NCBI RefSeq assembly: GCF_014649395.1
Contig: NZ_BMSY01000011.1
Span: 62,001-126,000 of the forward strand
Origin: Streptomyces aureoverticillatus
GTDB taxonomy: Bacteria; Actinomycetota; Actinomycetes; Streptomycetales; Streptomycetaceae
Direction of reading: 5' to 3'
DNA length: 64,000 bases
The translations under genes and the position numbers were made by a program. The notes beneath the pieces were generated by a model. That model worked only from the letters and a program-made list of their open reading frames with translations, did no database searches and was not told the DNA's origin. This document shows, in pieces, positions 1 through 8,198 of the stretch. Each line of letters starts with the position of its first letter. Within the stretch, counting starts at the first letter, position 1.

Positions 1-110
1 TCGGCATCTACGCCGGTAAGGGCAAGATCTGGCACGCCCCGAAGCGGGGCACGGTGGTGCGGCTCGAGAAGATCTGGACCAACAGCGTCTGGTACGGCCG
101 GGTCCGCTGA
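1..110 (+). CDS. NlpC/P60 family peptidoglycan hydrolase, C-terminal end (partial)
   Basis: Only the last 35 codons lie in the window, read in frame 3 and ending at TGA 108-110. The visible part contains GIYAGKGKIWHAPKRG, the usual end of an NlpC/P60 papain-like domain (G-I-Y-x-G-x-G-x-I-x-H-A-P). In the family this follows the catalytic Cys and His and closes the sheet of the catalytic core. Such enzymes are secreted and cleave peptide stems of peptidoglycan. The N-terminal part, including any signal peptide and the catalytic Cys, is outside the window. A strong hairpin follows directly. Confidence 0.8.
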   Translation, partial: GIYAGKGKIWHAPKRGTVVRLEKIWTNSVWYGRVR

Positions 111-124
111 CCCGGGGGGCGGAC

Positions 125-161
125 GGCGGACGGCGGCCGTGAGGCGCTGCCGCCGTCCGCC
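125..161 (+). terminator. Rho-independent-like hairpin after NlpC/P60 gene
   Basis: A perfect 13-bp inverted repeat (GGCGGACGGCGGC at 125-137 and its complement at 149-161) with an 11-nt loop starts 15 bp after the NlpC/P60 stop. There is no U-tract, as is usual in Streptomyces. Confidence 0.7.
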
Positions 162-261
162 CGGCCTGGCGGGAGCCCGCGTGAGCGGCGCACACCGCCG
201 TCCGGGGGCGGCTCGGCCGGTGCGAGGAGTGGATCGCGCCCGCGCGGGTTACTCGTACTGC

Positions 262-903
262 ATGTCCGACCACGACCCCCACCCAGCGGGCACGTCCCCT
301 CCTGACCCGGCGGGCCCGTCCCGCTCGACGGGTGCGGCCCTGAACAACGGCCGCAACGAGACCCCGCTCGAACGCGCGGACCGCAATTTCATCGAGCTCC
401 TGCAAGAGCTGAGGGTCACTCAGACCGGTGTACAGATCCTCTTCGCGTTCCTGCTCACGCTCGCCTTCACACCCCGCTTCCCGTCGCTGGACACCATGCA
501 GCGCGCCACGTACGTGACCACGCTGCTGCTCGCCGTCCTGGCCGCCGCCCTGTTCACCGCGCCCGCCGCGGTGCACCGGGGGCTGTTCCAGCGCGGCGCC
601 AAGCCGCTGATCGTCCGGGTGTCGTCGCGGCTCGCCGGGGTCGGACTCACCGTTCTGGTCCTCGCGCTCACGGGTTCGGTCCTGCTCGTCGTGGACGTCG
701 CGGCGAGCCGCACCGGCGCGGTGTTCGCCGCCGCGGGCACGCTGCTGGCGTGCGGCGGGCTGTGGGGGCTGCTGCCGCGCGCGGTCGCACGGGCCGGGGA
801 ACGCGCGGGCGAGGTCCGGCCGGCCGACGACCGGGAGGACGGGGACGACGATCGGCGTGACGGGACGTCCGGCAGCGGAGGCAGGGGCGACGGACTCACA
901 TGA
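262..903 (+). CDS. DUF6328 family membrane protein
   Basis: A protein of 213 aa. The N-terminal ~40 residues are polar and Pro/Ser-rich. Then comes the conserved segment NFIELLQELRVTQTGVQILF, which leads into the first membrane helix. About four hydrophobic helices follow (roughly residues 60-180), and the C-terminal tail is very acidic and basic. This is the DUF6328 arrangement found across Streptomyces; its function is unknown. The ATG at 262 is chosen because the longer upstream frame is arginine-rich read-through without similarity. There is no clear Shine-Dalgarno sequence, so translation may be nearly leaderless. Confidence 0.8.
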   Translation: MSDHDPHPAGTSPPDPAGPSRSTGAALNNGRNETPLERADRNFIELLQELRVTQTGVQILFAFLLTLAFTPRFPSLDTMQRATYVTTLLLAVLAAALFTAPAAVHRGLFQRGAKPLIVRVSSRLAGVGLTVLVLALTGSVLLVVDVAASRTGAVFAAAGTLLACGGLWGLLPRAVARAGERAGEVRPADDREDGDDDRRDGTSGSGGRGDGLT

Positions 904-963
904 CCAACGGCGGCCGCCCGGCACCCCCTTCGTCCCCTTCGTCAACACGGCCCCACGCCGCCG

Positions 964-1395
964 TCAACTCTGCACCGGAACCGACCACGGCAACGTGATC
1001 CACACCGTCTTGCCGCCCTCCGCCGTGGGACAGACCGACAGCCTGCCGCCGCACTCGGCGGTGAGCCATCTGATGATGACCATGCCGCGGCCGTTGTCCT
1101 GCTGAACGGCGGCCGGCAGGCGCTTGGGGTAGCGCGGGTGGCTGTCGGTGACGCCGATGCGCAGCCGCTCGTCCCGGTCCAGCTGGACGTCCACGGTGAA
1201 GGTGGGCGACTGGCCGAGAGTGTGCTGCACGGCGTTCGTGGCGAGTTCGGAGACGATGAGCCGGACCGTGTCGGACACGGCGGCATCGGCCGGCAGACCC
1301 CACTCCGAGAGGACGTCGGCCACATACCGGCGGGCGGCGGAGACCGAGACAGGATCGCTCGGCAGAGTGACGGATGCTTCCTGGTGATCTGCCAT
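964..1395 (-). CDS. ATP-binding protein, RsbW-like HATPase (anti-sigma-type)
   Basis: A protein of 143 aa with a single GHKL/HATPase_c fold like the SpoIIAB/RsbW family. The N-box is visible as LIVSELATNAVQHT (around residues 65-78) and the G-box as NGRGMVIIRWL. No transmembrane or dimerisation/phosphoacceptor domain is present. Members bind ATP and usually act as small serine kinases or anti-sigma factors. The start ATG at 1395 has GGGAAAGGGAC upstream; a longer frame to 1533 has no supporting RBS. It is divergent from the XRE/DUF397 pair, the gene set of the Streptomyces abaA/whiJ-type loci. A regulatory partnership is inferred from that context. Confidence 0.85.
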   Translation of the reverse strand: MADHQEASVTLPSDPVSVSAARRYVADVLSEWGLPADAAVSDTVRLIVSELATNAVQHTLGQSPTFTVDVQLDRDERLRIGVTDSHPRYPKRLPAAVQQDNGRGMVIIRWLTAECGGRLSVCPTAEGGKTVWITLPWSVPVQS

Positions 1396-1657
1396 GGCGA
1401 CGCTGTCCCTTTCCCACCGGGACCGGACTCCGACTCGTGGCGGAAGAACTCGAGGACAGTCCCGGAACTGGTGCTTCGCGCCAGACTGCCACTCCTGGGC
1501 CGGTGACGCGCGGCGATCCACCGAGATGTGCATATATCTGTCGCTCGAAGCGGTGAACTCTGCGACGGCAGACCGTATTTGGGCGCAATGCCGACGCTTC
1601 CTCTACTGTCTGCCACTGTCCCGTACGGTTGGCGCGGACGTCCGGAAGGAGACGGAC

Positions 1658-2518
1658 ATGCAGTACGGTCCCGCGGTGCGGCGCCGCAAACTCGGCGCGG
1701 AGTTGCGGGCGCTGCGCGGGCAGGCCGGACTCACCAGCGGCGAGGCGGCCGCGCGCGTCGGCTGGCACCAGTCGAAGGTGAGCCGGATCGAGACCGGGCG
1801 CTCCGGAGTGCGCGCGTCGGACGTGCGGCTGCTCCTCGAGGCGTACGAGGTGGAGGACCCGCAGTTGCGGGAGCTGCTGGTGGCGCTCGCGGGCGGGGGT
1901 GACGAGACCGGGCGGCACCACTGGTGGCACGCCTACCGTGGCCTGCTGCCGCCCGCCTACCGGGATTTCATCAGCCTGGAGTCGCAGGCCTGCCGGGTGC
2001 GCACGCTGGAGACCACCGTCGTCCCCGGTCTGCTGCAAACCCCTGAGTACGCCCGCGCGGTGACACGTGCCGCGCTCGGCGGGCTGCCGGAGGAGCAGGT
2101 CGAGGCCCTGGTCCGGGTGCGTCTGGCCCGCCAGGACGTGCTGCGCAACGACCCTCCGCTGCGGCTGAGCGTGATCCTCGACGAGGCGGTGCTGCGGCGC
2201 CAGGTGGGCGGGCCCGAGGTGCTCGCCGGGCAGTTGCGGCGGTTACTGGAGGCGGGGCGGCTCCCCCAAGTCCGGCTCCAGGTGCTGCCGTTCGCCGCGG
2301 GTGAGCACATCGGCCTGATCGGACCTTTCGTTATTCTCTCCTTTCCGAACATTTCTGACCTGGATGTGGTTGTTCTCGACCACTTGACGAGTAGCCTCTA
2401 CCTCGAACGGAAAGAAGACCTCAAGGCGTACACCGACGCCTTCAACTCCCTTCAGGGAAAGGCGCTTTCCGTTCAGGATTCAATGGATTTCATCGCCGGG
2501 TTAGGTGACGGCGCGTAA
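1658..2518 (+). CDS. XRE-family regulator with DUF5753 domain (WhiJ-like)
   Basis: A protein of 286 aa. Residues ~10-65 form a helix-turn-helix (LRALRGQAGLTSGEAAARVG, then SKVSRIETGRSG). The rest is the DUF5753 domain, with its hallmark TTVVPGLLQTPEYARAV and PFVILSFP. AAGGAG lies 6 nt before ATG 1658. The stop TAA overlaps the Shine-Dalgarno of the next gene (DUF397), so the two are translationally coupled. In Streptomyces such XRE-DUF397 pairs (WhiJ/BldB-associated, AbaA) modulate development and antibiotic production. The DUF397 partner antagonises or modulates the DNA-binding protein. The target here is unknown. Confidence 0.9.
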   Translation: MQYGPAVRRRKLGAELRALRGQAGLTSGEAAARVGWHQSKVSRIETGRSGVRASDVRLLLEAYEVEDPQLRELLVALAGGGDETGRHHWWHAYRGLLPPAYRDFISLESQACRVRTLETTVVPGLLQTPEYARAVTRAALGGLPEEQVEALVRVRLARQDVLRNDPPLRLSVILDEAVLRRQVGGPEVLAGQLRRLLEAGRLPQVRLQVLPFAAGEHIGLIGPFVILSFPNISDLDVVVLDHLTSSLYLERKEDLKAYTDAFNSLQGKALSVQDSMDFIAGLGDGA

Positions 2519-2527
2519 GGAGGCACC

Positions 2528-2752
2528 ATGACTGCACTGCCTCGGTACGTTCCCTCCAGCACGTCTCTCAGGGACGCGCGGTGGCGGCGCAGCAGCCGCA
2601 GCAACGGAATGAACAACTGCGTGGAAACCACTTCGCTCGGCTCGGGGCCGCTCGCCGGTCTGCTCGCCGTGCGCGACTCGAAGGACACGGCGGGCCCGGC
2701 CGTGCTCTTCTCCCCTGCCGCCTGGGAGGACTTCGTCGACGCCCTTCGATGA
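2528..2752 (+). CDS. DUF397 domain small protein, partner of the XRE regulator
   Basis: A protein of 74 aa showing the canonical DUF397 pattern: W-R-R-S-S-R-S-N...NCVE near residues 19-32, then VRDSKD, and FSPAAWEDFV at the end. AAGGAGG lies 8 nt before the ATG and overlaps the stop codon of the upstream XRE gene. It is a soluble cytoplasmic protein. Family members are short partners of XRE-DUF5753 regulators and probably change their DNA binding. Confidence 0.9.
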   Translation: MTALPRYVPSSTSLRDARWRRSSRSNGMNNCVETTSLGSGPLAGLLAVRDSKDTAGPAVLFSPAAWEDFVDALR

Positions 2753-2809
2753 AGCCCGGGTGAGTGCGCCGGACCCTGGACCCAGGTCTCAGGTGCCAGA
2801 TCTCAGGAG

Positions 2810-3946
2810 TCAGGGTGCGGTGCGGCTGATCACACGGACGGCCTCGGCGATCTGTACGTCGCTCAGGTCGGCACGGGCGGTCAGCCGCAACCGTGAGACG
2901 CCGTCGGGGACCGACGGCGGGCGGAAACAGCCGACGGCGAGGCCCGCGCCCCGGCAGTCGGCCGCCCAGCGCACCGCCGCCTCCGGCGACGGGGCGCGCA
3001 CGGAGACGACGGCGGCGTCGGGACGTACCGCCGAAAGCCCCTCCCCCGTCAGGAGTTCGTGGAGCCCGGTCGCGACCGCGCGCACGCGTGCGGCCCGTTC
3101 CGGCTCGCGGCGCAGCACGCCCAGGGCGGCCAGCGCCGCACCGGCGGCGGCCGGGGCGAGACCCGTGTCGAAGATGAGCGTGCGGGCCGCGTTGACGAGG
3201 TGGTCGATGACCTTGGCCGGGCCGAGCACCGCGCCGCCCTGGCTGCCCAGGGACTTGGACAGGGTCACCGTGACCACGGTGTCGGCGGCACCCGCGAGCC
3301 CCGCGGCCCAAGGAGCGCCACGGCCGCCCGCCCCCAGCACACCGAGCCCGTGCGCGTCGTCGACGACCAGCCCCGCCCCCGACTCCCGGCAGGCCGCGGC
3401 CAGTTGACACAGCGGCGCCGCGTCCCCGTCGACGGAGAACACCGAGTCCGTCACCACGACCGCGGCTCCGTCGTGGGTGCCGAGGGCCTTGCGCACCGCG
3501 TCCGGGTCCGTGTGCGGCACCACCTGGGTCGTCCCGCGCGCGAGGCGGCAGCCGTCGATCAAGGACGCGTGGTTGCCCGCGTCGGAGACGATCAGCGAGC
3601 CGTGCGGAGCGAGGGCGGTGACCGCCGCGAGGTTCGCCGCGTACCCGGACGACAGCACGAGCGCCGCCTCGAACCCGCAGAAGGCAGCGAGCTCGCGCTC
3701 CAGTTCGGCGTGCAGCTCGGTGGAGCCGCTCACGAGTCGTGAGCCGGTCGCGCCGGCGCCCCAGCGGCGTGCGGCGGCGGCCGCGCCGTCGGTGACCTCC
3801 GGGTGGCGGGCGAGCCCCAGGTAGTCGTTGCCCGCGAGGTCGAGGAGGCCGGATTCGGCCGGACGCGGGCGCAGCGCCCGCACCAGACCGGCGCGCTCAC
3901 GCAGCCGCGCCTGCTCGTCGATCCAGTCGAACGGCGAGCTCGCCAT
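2810..3946 (-). CDS. bioF: 8-amino-7-oxononanoate synthase (biotin synthesis)
   Basis: A protein of 378 aa, usual length for BioF. It is a fold-type I PLP enzyme that condenses pimeloyl-thioester with L-alanine to give 8-amino-7-oxononanoate. Visible features are GNDYLGLARHPEV near the N-terminus, TGSRLVSGSTELHAELE, VVDDAHGLGVLG, and the PLP-lysine motif LSKSLGSQGG (Lys ~231). ATG 3946 is preceded by CCGGAGG at good spacing; an upstream frame to 3982 is less likely. It is divergent from bioB-bioA-bioD, with a shared 197-bp control region. Together the four genes cover all steps from pimeloyl-thioester to biotin. Confidence 0.93.
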   Translation of the reverse strand: MASSPFDWIDEQARLRERAGLVRALRPRPAESGLLDLAGNDYLGLARHPEVTDGAAAAARRWGAGATGSRLVSGSTELHAELERELAAFCGFEAALVLSSGYAANLAAVTALAPHGSLIVSDAGNHASLIDGCRLARGTTQVVPHTDPDAVRKALGTHDGAAVVVTDSVFSVDGDAAPLCQLAAACRESGAGLVVDDAHGLGVLGAGGRGAPWAAGLAGAADTVVTVTLSKSLGSQGGAVLGPAKVIDHLVNAARTLIFDTGLAPAAAGAALAALGVLRREPERAARVRAVATGLHELLTGEGLSAVRPDAAVVSVRAPSPEAAVRWAADCRGAGLAVGCFRPPSVPDGVSRLRLTARADLSDVQIAEAVRVISRTAP

Positions 3947-4014
3947 GGGGGCCTCCGGGACGTCGTGGGCCGCCGCACCCACGATGCGGGCGCGGAGCGT
4001 ACGGACAACGGGTT

Positions 4015-4107
4015 TGTAGACAGTGCACAGACCCTAGCCTCCGCACCACCGGGCCATGGTGTGGCAATACCCACACCTCCCGGCGGTTCTGTTGTGCACT
4101 ATCTCCA
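4015..4107. promoter_or_regulatory. Divergent bioF/bioB control region with mirrored GTGCACT motifs
   Basis: Two copies of a 15-mer, TGTGCACT(A/G)TCT(A/C)CA, lie in opposite orientation, one facing each gene. The bioB-facing copy is at 4093-4107 and the bioF-facing copy is at 4015-4029 on the minus strand. Between them is a perfect 7-bp inverted repeat GGTGTGG/CCACACC with a 6-bp spacer (4058-4077). The mirrored motif suggests overlapping -10/operator elements for both promoters, with a repressor or activator site in the centre. The regulator is not identified; BirA-, BioQ- or other biotin-responsive proteins are candidates. Confidence 0.6.
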
Positions 4108-4143
4108 TGGTCAGAAAGACTGGCGTGCGTCAGGATCAGCGCC

Positions 4144-5310
4144 ATGGATCTGCTCAACACGCTGGTGGACAAGGGGCTTCGGCGCGAGCCGCCGACCCGT
4201 GACGAGGCGCTGGCCGTGCTCGCGACCTCCGACGACGACCTGCTCGACGTGGTGGCGGCGGCCGGAAAGGTACGGCGTCACTGGTTCGGCCGTCGAGTGA
4301 AACTCAACTATCTGGTCAACCTGAAGTCGGGCCTGTGCCCCGAGGACTGCTCGTACTGCTCGCAGCGGCTCGGCGCCGACACCGGGATCCTCAAGTACAC
4401 CTGGCTGAAGCCGGACGAGGCTTCCAAGGCCGCGGCGGCGGGCCTCGCGGGCGGCGCCAAGCGGGTGTGCCTGGTGGCGAGCGGCCGCGGGCCCACGGAC
4501 CGGGATGTCGACCGGGTCTCCGACACCATCAAGACGATCAAGGAGCAGAACGAGGGCGTCGAGATCTGCGCCTGCCTCGGCCTGCTCTCCGACGGCCAGG
4601 CGGAGCGGCTGCGCGGCGCGGGCGCGGACGCGTACAACCACAACCTCAACACGTCCGAGGCGACGTACGGCGACATCACGAAGACGCACACGTACGCCGA
4701 CCGCGTCGACACCGTGCAGAAGGCGCACGCGGCCGGGCTGTCCGCCTGCTCGGGTCTGATCGCGGGCATGGGCGAGACGGACGAGGACCTGGTCGACGTG
4801 GTCTTCGCGCTGCGCGATCTGGACACGGACTCCGTGCCGGTGAACTTCCTGATCCCCTTCGAGGGCACCCCGCTCGCCAAGGAGTGGAACCTCACCCCGC
4901 AGCGCTGTCTGCGCATCCTCGCCATGGTCCGGTTCGTCCGCCCGGACGCCGAGGTCCGCATCGCGGGCGGCCGCGAACTGCATCTGCGCACGCTCCAGCC
5001 GCTGGCCCTGCACCTCGCCAACTCGATCTTCCTCGGCGACTACCTGACCAGCGAGGGCCAGGCGGGCAAGGCCGACCTGGAGATGATCGCGGACGCCGGG
5101 TTCGAGGTGGAGACCACGGAGCAGGTGACGCTGCCGGAGCACCGCAGGGCCGGTGGCTGCGGTTCGGTGTGCGGGTCCACGGACACCTCGGTGTGCGGGT
5201 CCACGGACACGGAGGTGCCCGCGGCCGAGGCCGAGGTGCCCGAGGCGCGCACGGACCTGGTGGCGGTACGCCGCCGGGGCGCGGGAACGGACCTGGCGCC
5301 CAATGCGTGA
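4144..5310 (+). CDS. bioB: Biotin synthase, radical SAM
   Basis: A protein of 388 aa. It converts dethiobiotin to biotin using SAM and Fe-S clusters. The radical-SAM cysteine motif C65-PED-C69-SY-C72 is intact. Other conserved stretches are YNHNLNTS, GLIAGMGET, and IAGGRE with the Arg that binds the auxiliary [2Fe-2S] cluster. The catalytic part ends near residue 330. The C-terminal ~55 residues are an unusual low-complexity tail with two tandem copies of SVCGSTDT (residues 341-356) encoded by a 24-bp DNA repeat. The stop overlaps the bioA start by 8 bp. It is the first gene of the bioB-A-D operon. Confidence 0.95.
   Translation: MDLLNTLVDKGLRREPPTRDEALAVLATSDDDLLDVVAAAGKVRRHWFGRRVKLNYLVNLKSGLCPEDCSYCSQRLGADTGILKYTWLKPDEASKAAAAGLAGGAKRVCLVASGRGPTDRDVDRVSDTIKTIKEQNEGVEICACLGLLSDGQAERLRGAGADAYNHNLNTSEATYGDITKTHTYADRVDTVQKAHAAGLSACSGLIAGMGETDEDLVDVVFALRDLDTDSVPVNFLIPFEGTPLAKEWNLTPQRCLRILAMVRFVRPDAEVRIAGGRELHLRTLQPLALHLANSIFLGDYLTSEGQAGKADLEMIADAGFEVETTEQVTLPEHRRAGGCGSVCGSTDTSVCGSTDTEVPAAEAEVPEARTDLVAVRRRGAGTDLAPNA
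5165..5212 (+). repeat. 24-bp tandem duplication inside bioB 3' end
   Basis: Two adjacent 24-bp units, identical except at the junction, each encode SVCGSTDT. Each copy adds a cysteine to the C-terminal tail of BioB. The period is a multiple of three, so the frame is kept. Confidence 0.9.
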
Positions 5311-6646
5311 CGGACGAACGGCCCCCGGCCTGGCCACACAGGAGATCCTGGACCTCGACCGTGCCCACGTCTGGCACCCGTACGGCCCGATGCCCGGCCG
5401 CCAGGAACCGCTGGTCGTGGAGTCGGCGAGCGGTGTGCGGCTGCGCGTCGCGGGCGTCGGCGAGCTGGTCGACGGCATGTCGTCGTGGTGGTCGGCGATC
5501 CACGGCTACAACCACCCCGTCCTCAACGAGGCGGTGCGCGGTCAGCTCGACCGCATGAGCCACGTCATGTTCGGCGGACTCACGCACGAGCCCGCCGTGC
5601 GCCTGGCGAAGCGACTTGTCGACCTGACGCCGGACGGCCTTGAGCACGTCTTCCTCTCCGACTCCGGCTCGGTGTCCGTCGAGGTCGCCGTCAAGATGTG
5701 CCTCCAGCACTGGCGTTCCGTCGGCCGTCCCGAGAAGCGGCGGATGCTGACCTGGCGCGGCGGCTACCACGGCGACACCTGGCAGCCGATGGCCGTGTGC
5801 GACCCCGACGGCGGCATGCACAGCCTCTGGCAGGGCGTGCTGCCGCAGCAGGTGTTCGCGGACATGCCTCCGGCCGGTTTCGACGCGTACGACGACACGT
5901 ACGCGCAGCACCTCCACGACCTGGTCGGACAGCACGCCCACGAGCTCGCGGGCGTGATCGTCGAGCCGGTGGTGCAGGGTGCGGGCGGCATGCGCTTCCA
6001 CTCCCCCCGGTATCTGCGGGCGCTGCGCGAGGCGTGCGACGCGCACGACGTACTGCTCGTGTTCGACGAGATCGCGACGGGCTTCGGCCGCACGGGCGCG
6101 CTGTTCGCGGCGGACCACGCGGGTGTCACACCCGACGTGATGTGTCTGGGCAAGTCCCTGACCGGCGGTTATCTCACCATGGCCGCGACGTTGTGCACCG
6201 CGCGGGTGGCGGCGGGCATCGCGCGCGGCGAGGTGCCCGTGCTCGCCCACGGGCCGACGTTCATGGGCAATCCGCTCGCCGCGGCGGTCGCCAACGCCTC
6301 CATCGACCTGCTCGTCGGCCAGGACTGGCAGACGGAGGTCAAGCGCGTCGAGGCGGGGCTGCGGGCCGCCCTCGCTCCGGCGGCCGGGCTGCCCGGTGTA
6401 CGTGACGTACGGGTCCTCGGCGCCCTCGGCGTCGTGCAGCTGGACCACCAGGTCGACATGGCCGCGGCGACGGACGCCGCGGTGCGCGAGGGCGTGTGGG
6501 TGCGGCCGTTCCGCGACCTCATCTACACGATGCCGCCGTTCATCACGGGCGACGACGACGTGGCACGGATCGGCCGCGCGGTGTGCGCGGCGGCGGAGGC
6601 GAGCACGGCCGCGACGGCCGCGGCTCGTACGGAGGTGGCCGGGTGA
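5303..6646 (+). CDS. bioA: Adenosylmethionine--8-amino-7-oxononanoate aminotransferase
   Basis: A protein of 447 aa; a class-III PLP aminotransferase that converts 8-amino-7-oxononanoate to 7,8-diaminopelargonate with SAM as amino donor. BioA-specific motifs are HVWHPYGPM near residue 22, DGMSSWWSAIHGYNHP (58-72), VFDEIATGFGRTG (253-265), and the PLP lysine K284 in CLGKSLTGGY. ATG 5303 overlaps the bioB end by 8 bp. Its own stop overlaps the GTG of bioD (GTGA), giving tight coupling. Confidence 0.95.
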   Translation: MRDGRTAPGLATQEILDLDRAHVWHPYGPMPGRQEPLVVESASGVRLRVAGVGELVDGMSSWWSAIHGYNHPVLNEAVRGQLDRMSHVMFGGLTHEPAVRLAKRLVDLTPDGLEHVFLSDSGSVSVEVAVKMCLQHWRSVGRPEKRRMLTWRGGYHGDTWQPMAVCDPDGGMHSLWQGVLPQQVFADMPPAGFDAYDDTYAQHLHDLVGQHAHELAGVIVEPVVQGAGGMRFHSPRYLRALREACDAHDVLLVFDEIATGFGRTGALFAADHAGVTPDVMCLGKSLTGGYLTMAATLCTARVAAGIARGEVPVLAHGPTFMGNPLAAAVANASIDLLVGQDWQTEVKRVEAGLRAALAPAAGLPGVRDVRVLGALGVVQLDHQVDMAAATDAAVREGVWVRPFRDLIYTMPPFITGDDDVARIGRAVCAAAEASTAATAAARTEVAG

Positions 6647-7350
6647 GCGTGCTCGTGGTGTCCGGTACGGGGACGGAGATCGGCAAGACGGTGACGACGG
6701 CGGCCCTGGCCGCGGTGGCCGTCGCCGCCGGGCGCAGCGTCGCCGTGCTCAAGCCGGCCCAGACCGGCGTCGGCCCCGGGGAGCCCGGTGACGTCGACGA
6801 GGTGCTGCGGCTCGCGGGCGACCGGGTGACGCCGGTCGAACTCGCCCGCTATCCCGAGCCGCTGGCCCCGGCGACGGCGGCGCGACGGGCCGGCCTTCCG
6901 CCGGTGACGCCCGCCGAAGTCGCCGAAGCCGCCGCCAAGTTGGCGGCCTCGCACGACCTGGTCCTGGTGGAGGGGGCCGGCGGCCTGCTGGTCCGCTTCG
7001 ACGAGGCGGGCACGACGCTCGCGGACGCGGCCCGCCTCCTCGGCGCACCGGTCCTGGTCGTGGCCACGGCCGGCCTCGGCACCCTCAACATGACGACCCT
7101 GACCGGCGAGGCCCTGCGCGCCCGGGGCCTCACCACCCGGGGCGTCGTCATCGGCTCCTGGCCCGCGGCCCCGGACCTGGCGTCCCGCTGCAACGTGGCC
7201 GAACTGGCGGACGCGGCGGGGGCACCGCTGCTGGGGGCGGTGCCGGAGGGGGCGGGGGCACTGGCGCCCGACGAGTTCCGGTCGCGGGCGGGAGAGTGGC
7301 TCGCGCCGAAGCTCGGCGGGAGGTGGGATGTCAGCCCGTCCGGCGATTGA
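6643..7350 (+). CDS. bioD: Dethiobiotin synthetase
   Basis: A protein of 235 aa. It carboxylates 7,8-diaminopelargonate with ATP to form the ureido ring of dethiobiotin. The P-loop is SGTGTEIGKTV (residues 7-17), followed by LKPAQTG and VEGAGGLLVRF, all typical of BioD. The GTG start overlaps the bioA stop. The last ~10 residues run into a dispersed intergenic repeat that starts at the stop codon, so the C-terminus may have been remodelled by that repeat. Confidence 0.93.
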   Translation: MSVLVVSGTGTEIGKTVTTAALAAVAVAAGRSVAVLKPAQTGVGPGEPGDVDEVLRLAGDRVTPVELARYPEPLAPATAARRAGLPPVTPAEVAEAAAKLAASHDLVLVEGAGGLLVRFDEAGTTLADAARLLGAPVLVVATAGLGTLNMTTLTGEALRARGLTTRGVVIGSWPAAPDLASRCNVAELADAAGAPLLGAVPEGAGALAPDEFRSRAGEWLAPKLGGRWDVSPSGD

Positions 7351-7455
7351 GGACGAGCGCGAAGCGCGATCGGCGGAGGCAAGGCGCACAGGGCCAGCGG
7401 GCCGACGCAGCCGGGGGGCTGGGGGCAGGGCCCCCAGTTTCGGGAAGGGGCGGGA
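7328..7455 (+). repeat. Streptomyces-type dispersed intergenic repeat with hairpin
   Basis: The block from GTCAGCCCGTCCGGCG through TTGAGGACGAGCGC to CCCAGTTTCGGGAAGGGG is a sequence I recognise as recurring between genes in Streptomyces genomes. It carries a perfect 8-bp hairpin (CTGGGGGC/GCCCCCAG, 7419-7437) that may terminate the bioBAD transcript. It overlaps the 3' end of bioD. Confidence 0.65.
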
Positions 7456-7472
7456 TTGGGGAAATACCCCCC

Positions 7473-8168
7473 ATGCCCCACCCCTCCGCAAGCCCCGCCC
7501 CGCGCGACGCGGTCCACCACCCCCTCTTCGCCCGCTTCTACGCCCGCCAGAGCGTCGCCGCCGAGCGCGTCGTCGCCCCGCACCGCAAGGAGCTCCTGCG
7601 CGGCGTCGCGGGCCGGGTGATCGAGGTCGGCGCGGGCAACGGCCTGAACTTCGCGCACTACCCGGGCACGGTGGCCGAGGTCGTGGCCATCGAGCCGGAA
7701 CGGGTGCTGCGCAGACTCGCCGTGTCGTCGGCGATGCGCGCGGACGTCCCGGTCGACGTGGTGCCGGGCGCGGCGGAGGCCCTGCCGGTCAAGAGCGAGG
7801 CGTTCGACTTCGCGGTCGCCTCGCTGGTGCTGTGCAGCGTACGGGACGTACCGAGGGCGCTCGCGGAGCTGCGCCGGGTGCTGCGGCCGGGCGGTGAGCT
7901 GCGGTTCTTCGAGCACGGCCGGGCGCCGGGCGGGGCGATGGCGACGGTGCAGCGCGCCCTGGACCGCACGGTGTGGCCGCCGCTGTTCGGCGGCTGCCAC
8001 GTCGGGCGCGACACGGTGGGCGCGCTGCGCGCCGCCGGGTTCGAGCTGGGCCCCTACCGGCAGCTCCTGGTGCCCGCGCGGGGGCCGCGCCTGCCCACGT
8101 CGTACTGCGTCCTGGGCTCGGCGCGGCGCCCGCCGGCGGAGGACACCACACCCGGCACGGGTGCCTGA
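7473..8168 (+). CDS. Class I SAM-dependent methyltransferase
   Basis: A protein of 231 aa in the UbiE/Methyltransf_11 group. Motif I is VIEVGAGNGLNFAHY (around residues 49-63), the acidic residue after beta2 is in AIEPE, and VLRPGGELRFFEH is motif III. The order FARFYARQS...HRKELL at the N-terminus resembles METTL7-like/phosphatidylethanolamine-type methyltransferases. The substrate is unknown. It begins 18 bp after the dispersed repeat and is not obviously part of the biotin operon. Confidence 0.85.
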   Translation: MPHPSASPAPRDAVHHPLFARFYARQSVAAERVVAPHRKELLRGVAGRVIEVGAGNGLNFAHYPGTVAEVVAIEPERVLRRLAVSSAMRADVPVDVVPGAAEALPVKSEAFDFAVASLVLCSVRDVPRALAELRRVLRPGGELRFFEHGRAPGGAMATVQRALDRTVWPPLFGGCHVGRDTVGALRAAGFELGPYRQLLVPARGPRLPTSYCVLGSARRPPAEDTTPGTGA

Positions 8169-8198
8169 ACCTCCGGTTGTCCGAGGCGGATACCGGCG

